A program made the position numbers and the translations under genes. Positions 5,516-6,011 of a stretch of DNA of 6,011 bases are shown piece after piece (position 1 is the first letter of the stretch; the number at the start of each line of letters is the position of its first letter). Origin of the DNA: Chloroflexota bacterium (GTDB lineage Bacteria > Chloroflexota > Dehalococcoidia > DSTF01 > RBG-16-68-14); the NCBI GenBank assembly GCA_022563135.1, contig JADFNZ010000098.1:1-6011 (forward strand). Direction: 5' to 3'. Under the pieces are notes generated by a model that saw only the letters and a program-made list of their open reading frames with translations, searched no databases and was not told the origin of the DNA.

Positions 5516-5524
5516 ATGATAGCA
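5516..5524 (-). promoter_or_regulatory. Extended -10 promoter element of the crotonase operon
   Basis: The minus strand reads TGCTATCAT, matching the extended -10 form TGnTATAAT at all but one position. A possible -35 (TCGACT, 5537-5542) is 15 bp upstream, shorter than ideal, but extended -10 promoters tolerate a weak -35. Transcription would start near 5509, only a few bases before the ATG at 5504-5506, implying a nearly leaderless mRNA. That fits the missing Shine-Dalgarno. Confidence 0.5.
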
Positions 5525-5548
5525 CAGCGATTGCCCAGTCGATGCGAA

Positions 5549-5576
5549 GCCGGTACGGCCTGTCGAGCGTACCGGC
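5549..5576. repeat. 9-bp inverted repeat upstream of the crotonase operon
   Basis: Arms GCCGGTACG (5549-5557) and CGTACCGGC (5568-5576) are exact reverse complements around a 10-base centre. The centre lies about 50-55 bp upstream of the predicted transcription start, a usual place for an activator or repressor site, and no regulator gene is visible nearby. A U-less terminator for the upstream methyltransferase gene is the alternative. Confidence 0.5.
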
Positions 5577-5621
5577 GCTCAGGATCACCAGGCCGAAGAA
5601 GATGAGCAGCAGCCCACCCAT

Positions 5622-5801
5622 AATGGCCCAGTTTAGCCGTCTCCGTCCGGGTTCAAGCTCACCATTGTGCCCGGGAACGATGTAACAGAAGGCATGTCCC
5701 CCCTCACAAACCGGAGTGACCAGGCCACCTTCGAATGGCAGCATGTCGGGAACGATCGGCTCATCTATCGTTAACCCTGCGAAGGACAGCCGCCCCTGGC
5801 C
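5622..5801 (-). pseudogene. Fragment resembling an FAD-dependent aromatic-ring monooxygenase
   Basis: The 305 bp between the crotonase and methyltransferase genes contain no intact gene. One minus-strand frame encodes RLSFAGLTIDEPIVPDML, then GGHAFCYIVPGHNGELEPG and RRRLNWAIM. In order and spacing this resembles the substrate-domain stretch of 2,6-dihydroxypyridine-hydroxylase-like flavin monooxygenases, where a WRGL..E..LP block is followed by Y.VPG..G...PGRRR.NWVWY. Only about 60 residues match. The N-terminal FAD motif (GxGxxG) and the C-terminal GD motif region are absent. Downstream the frame changes to a hydrophobic stretch (MGGLLLIFFGLVILS) and stops at 5499-5501, inside the crotonase start region. 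The frame can be opened from a GTG at 5856-5858, but this overlaps the methyltransferase by 47 bp and lacks a clear ribosome site. I read it as a gene remnant; a small real membrane protein of up to 119 residues remains possible. Confidence 0.45.
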
Positions 5802-5811
5802 ATTCCGCCTC

Positions 5812-6011
5812 TCACAGCCAGCGGCGGACTCTGGCACGGTAGGTTCGATACTCGTCACCGAATCTCTTCTCCAGCAGGCGTTCGTCTCGTACGATGATCG
5901 CTTGCGTCAGCCCGGCGACGACACCCGCCGCCAGGAGAACGATCCAGAGCGAGTTCAAGAGCAGGCCGACTCCAGCGTAGATCAGGAGGAACCCTACGTA
6001 AATTGGATTGC
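5812..6011 (-). CDS. Isoprenylcysteine carboxyl methyltransferase-like (PEMT/ICMT) membrane protein, C-terminal part
   Basis: The frame enters from the right edge and gives 65 residues up to a TGA at 5812-5814; the start lies outside the window. It begins NPIYVGFLLIYAGVGLLL and continues with a second hydrophobic helix (about residues 20-37), then VRDERLLEKRFGDEYRTY and ends in RVRRWL. The RNPIY motif (the R partly cut off), the paired membrane helices and the ERxLxxxFGxEYxxY C-terminus are the signature of the PEMT/ICMT family. These integral-membrane enzymes use S-adenosylmethionine to methylate lipids or isoprenylated and small-molecule acceptors; in bacteria the acceptor is usually unknown. 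The C-terminal E and the arginine-rich tail are part of the cofactor and membrane-interface region. It is somewhat less GC-rich than the crotonase gene downstream. It is the most upstream gene in the window. Confidence 0.8.
   Translation of the reverse strand, partial: NPIYVGFLLIYAGVGLLLNSLWIVLLAAGVVAGLTQAIIVRDERLLEKRFGDEYRTYRARVRRWL

Overview
The window is bacterial and GC-rich except for one gene. Every recognisable gene lies on the minus strand, so the reading order runs from high to low coordinates. A sampled 60-base stretch inside the crotonase gene (4861-4920) has 43 G/C of 60. Gene density, short intergenic gaps and the mix of families (M1 aminopeptidase, two DinB-fold proteins, a VOC protein, a crotonase, an isoprenylcysteine-methyltransferase-like enzyme) would fit an environmental Chloroflexota or Actinomycetota genome. 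That assignment is an inference from composition and gene style only.

Layout in transcription order. (1) 6011-5812: the C-terminal end of a PEMT/ICMT-type membrane methyltransferase. (2) 5811-5507: a region of about 300 bp with no intact gene. It holds what looks like an internal fragment of an FAD-dependent aromatic-ring monooxygenase, a 9-bp inverted repeat and an extended -10 promoter element. (3) 5506-3662: a compact three-gene run with gaps of 15 and 9 bp, encoding a crotonase-fold protein, a DinB-fold protein and a small P-loop kinase-like protein. (4) 3546-3187: a VOC (glyoxalase/bleomycin-resistance-like) gene with its own upstream palindrome and a strong hairpin downstream. (5) 3034-2561: a second DinB-fold gene. 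(6) 2509-1106: a 467-residue ApeA-type protein with a C-terminal HEPN ribonuclease domain, a known class of single-gene anti-phage defence. (7) 972-1: the N-terminal part of an M1 zinc aminopeptidase, cut by the window edge at the first histidine of its HExxH motif.

The most notable element is the ApeA-like gene. A sampled 60-base stretch (1801-1860) has only 28 G/C of 60, and the drop in GC begins and ends at the gene boundaries. This looks like one defence gene inserted into a housekeeping or detoxification neighbourhood. No integrase, transposase or second defence gene is visible, so it appears to be a solitary insertion. No new multi-gene system can be claimed from this sequence.

The remaining genes look like small-molecule metabolism and stress handling. 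DinB and VOC proteins often act as metal- or thiol-dependent transferases or binding proteins. The crotonase lacks both glutamates of classical enoyl-CoA hydratase, so it probably has a different CoA-ester chemistry. No tRNA, rRNA, CRISPR array or insertion sequence was recognised.
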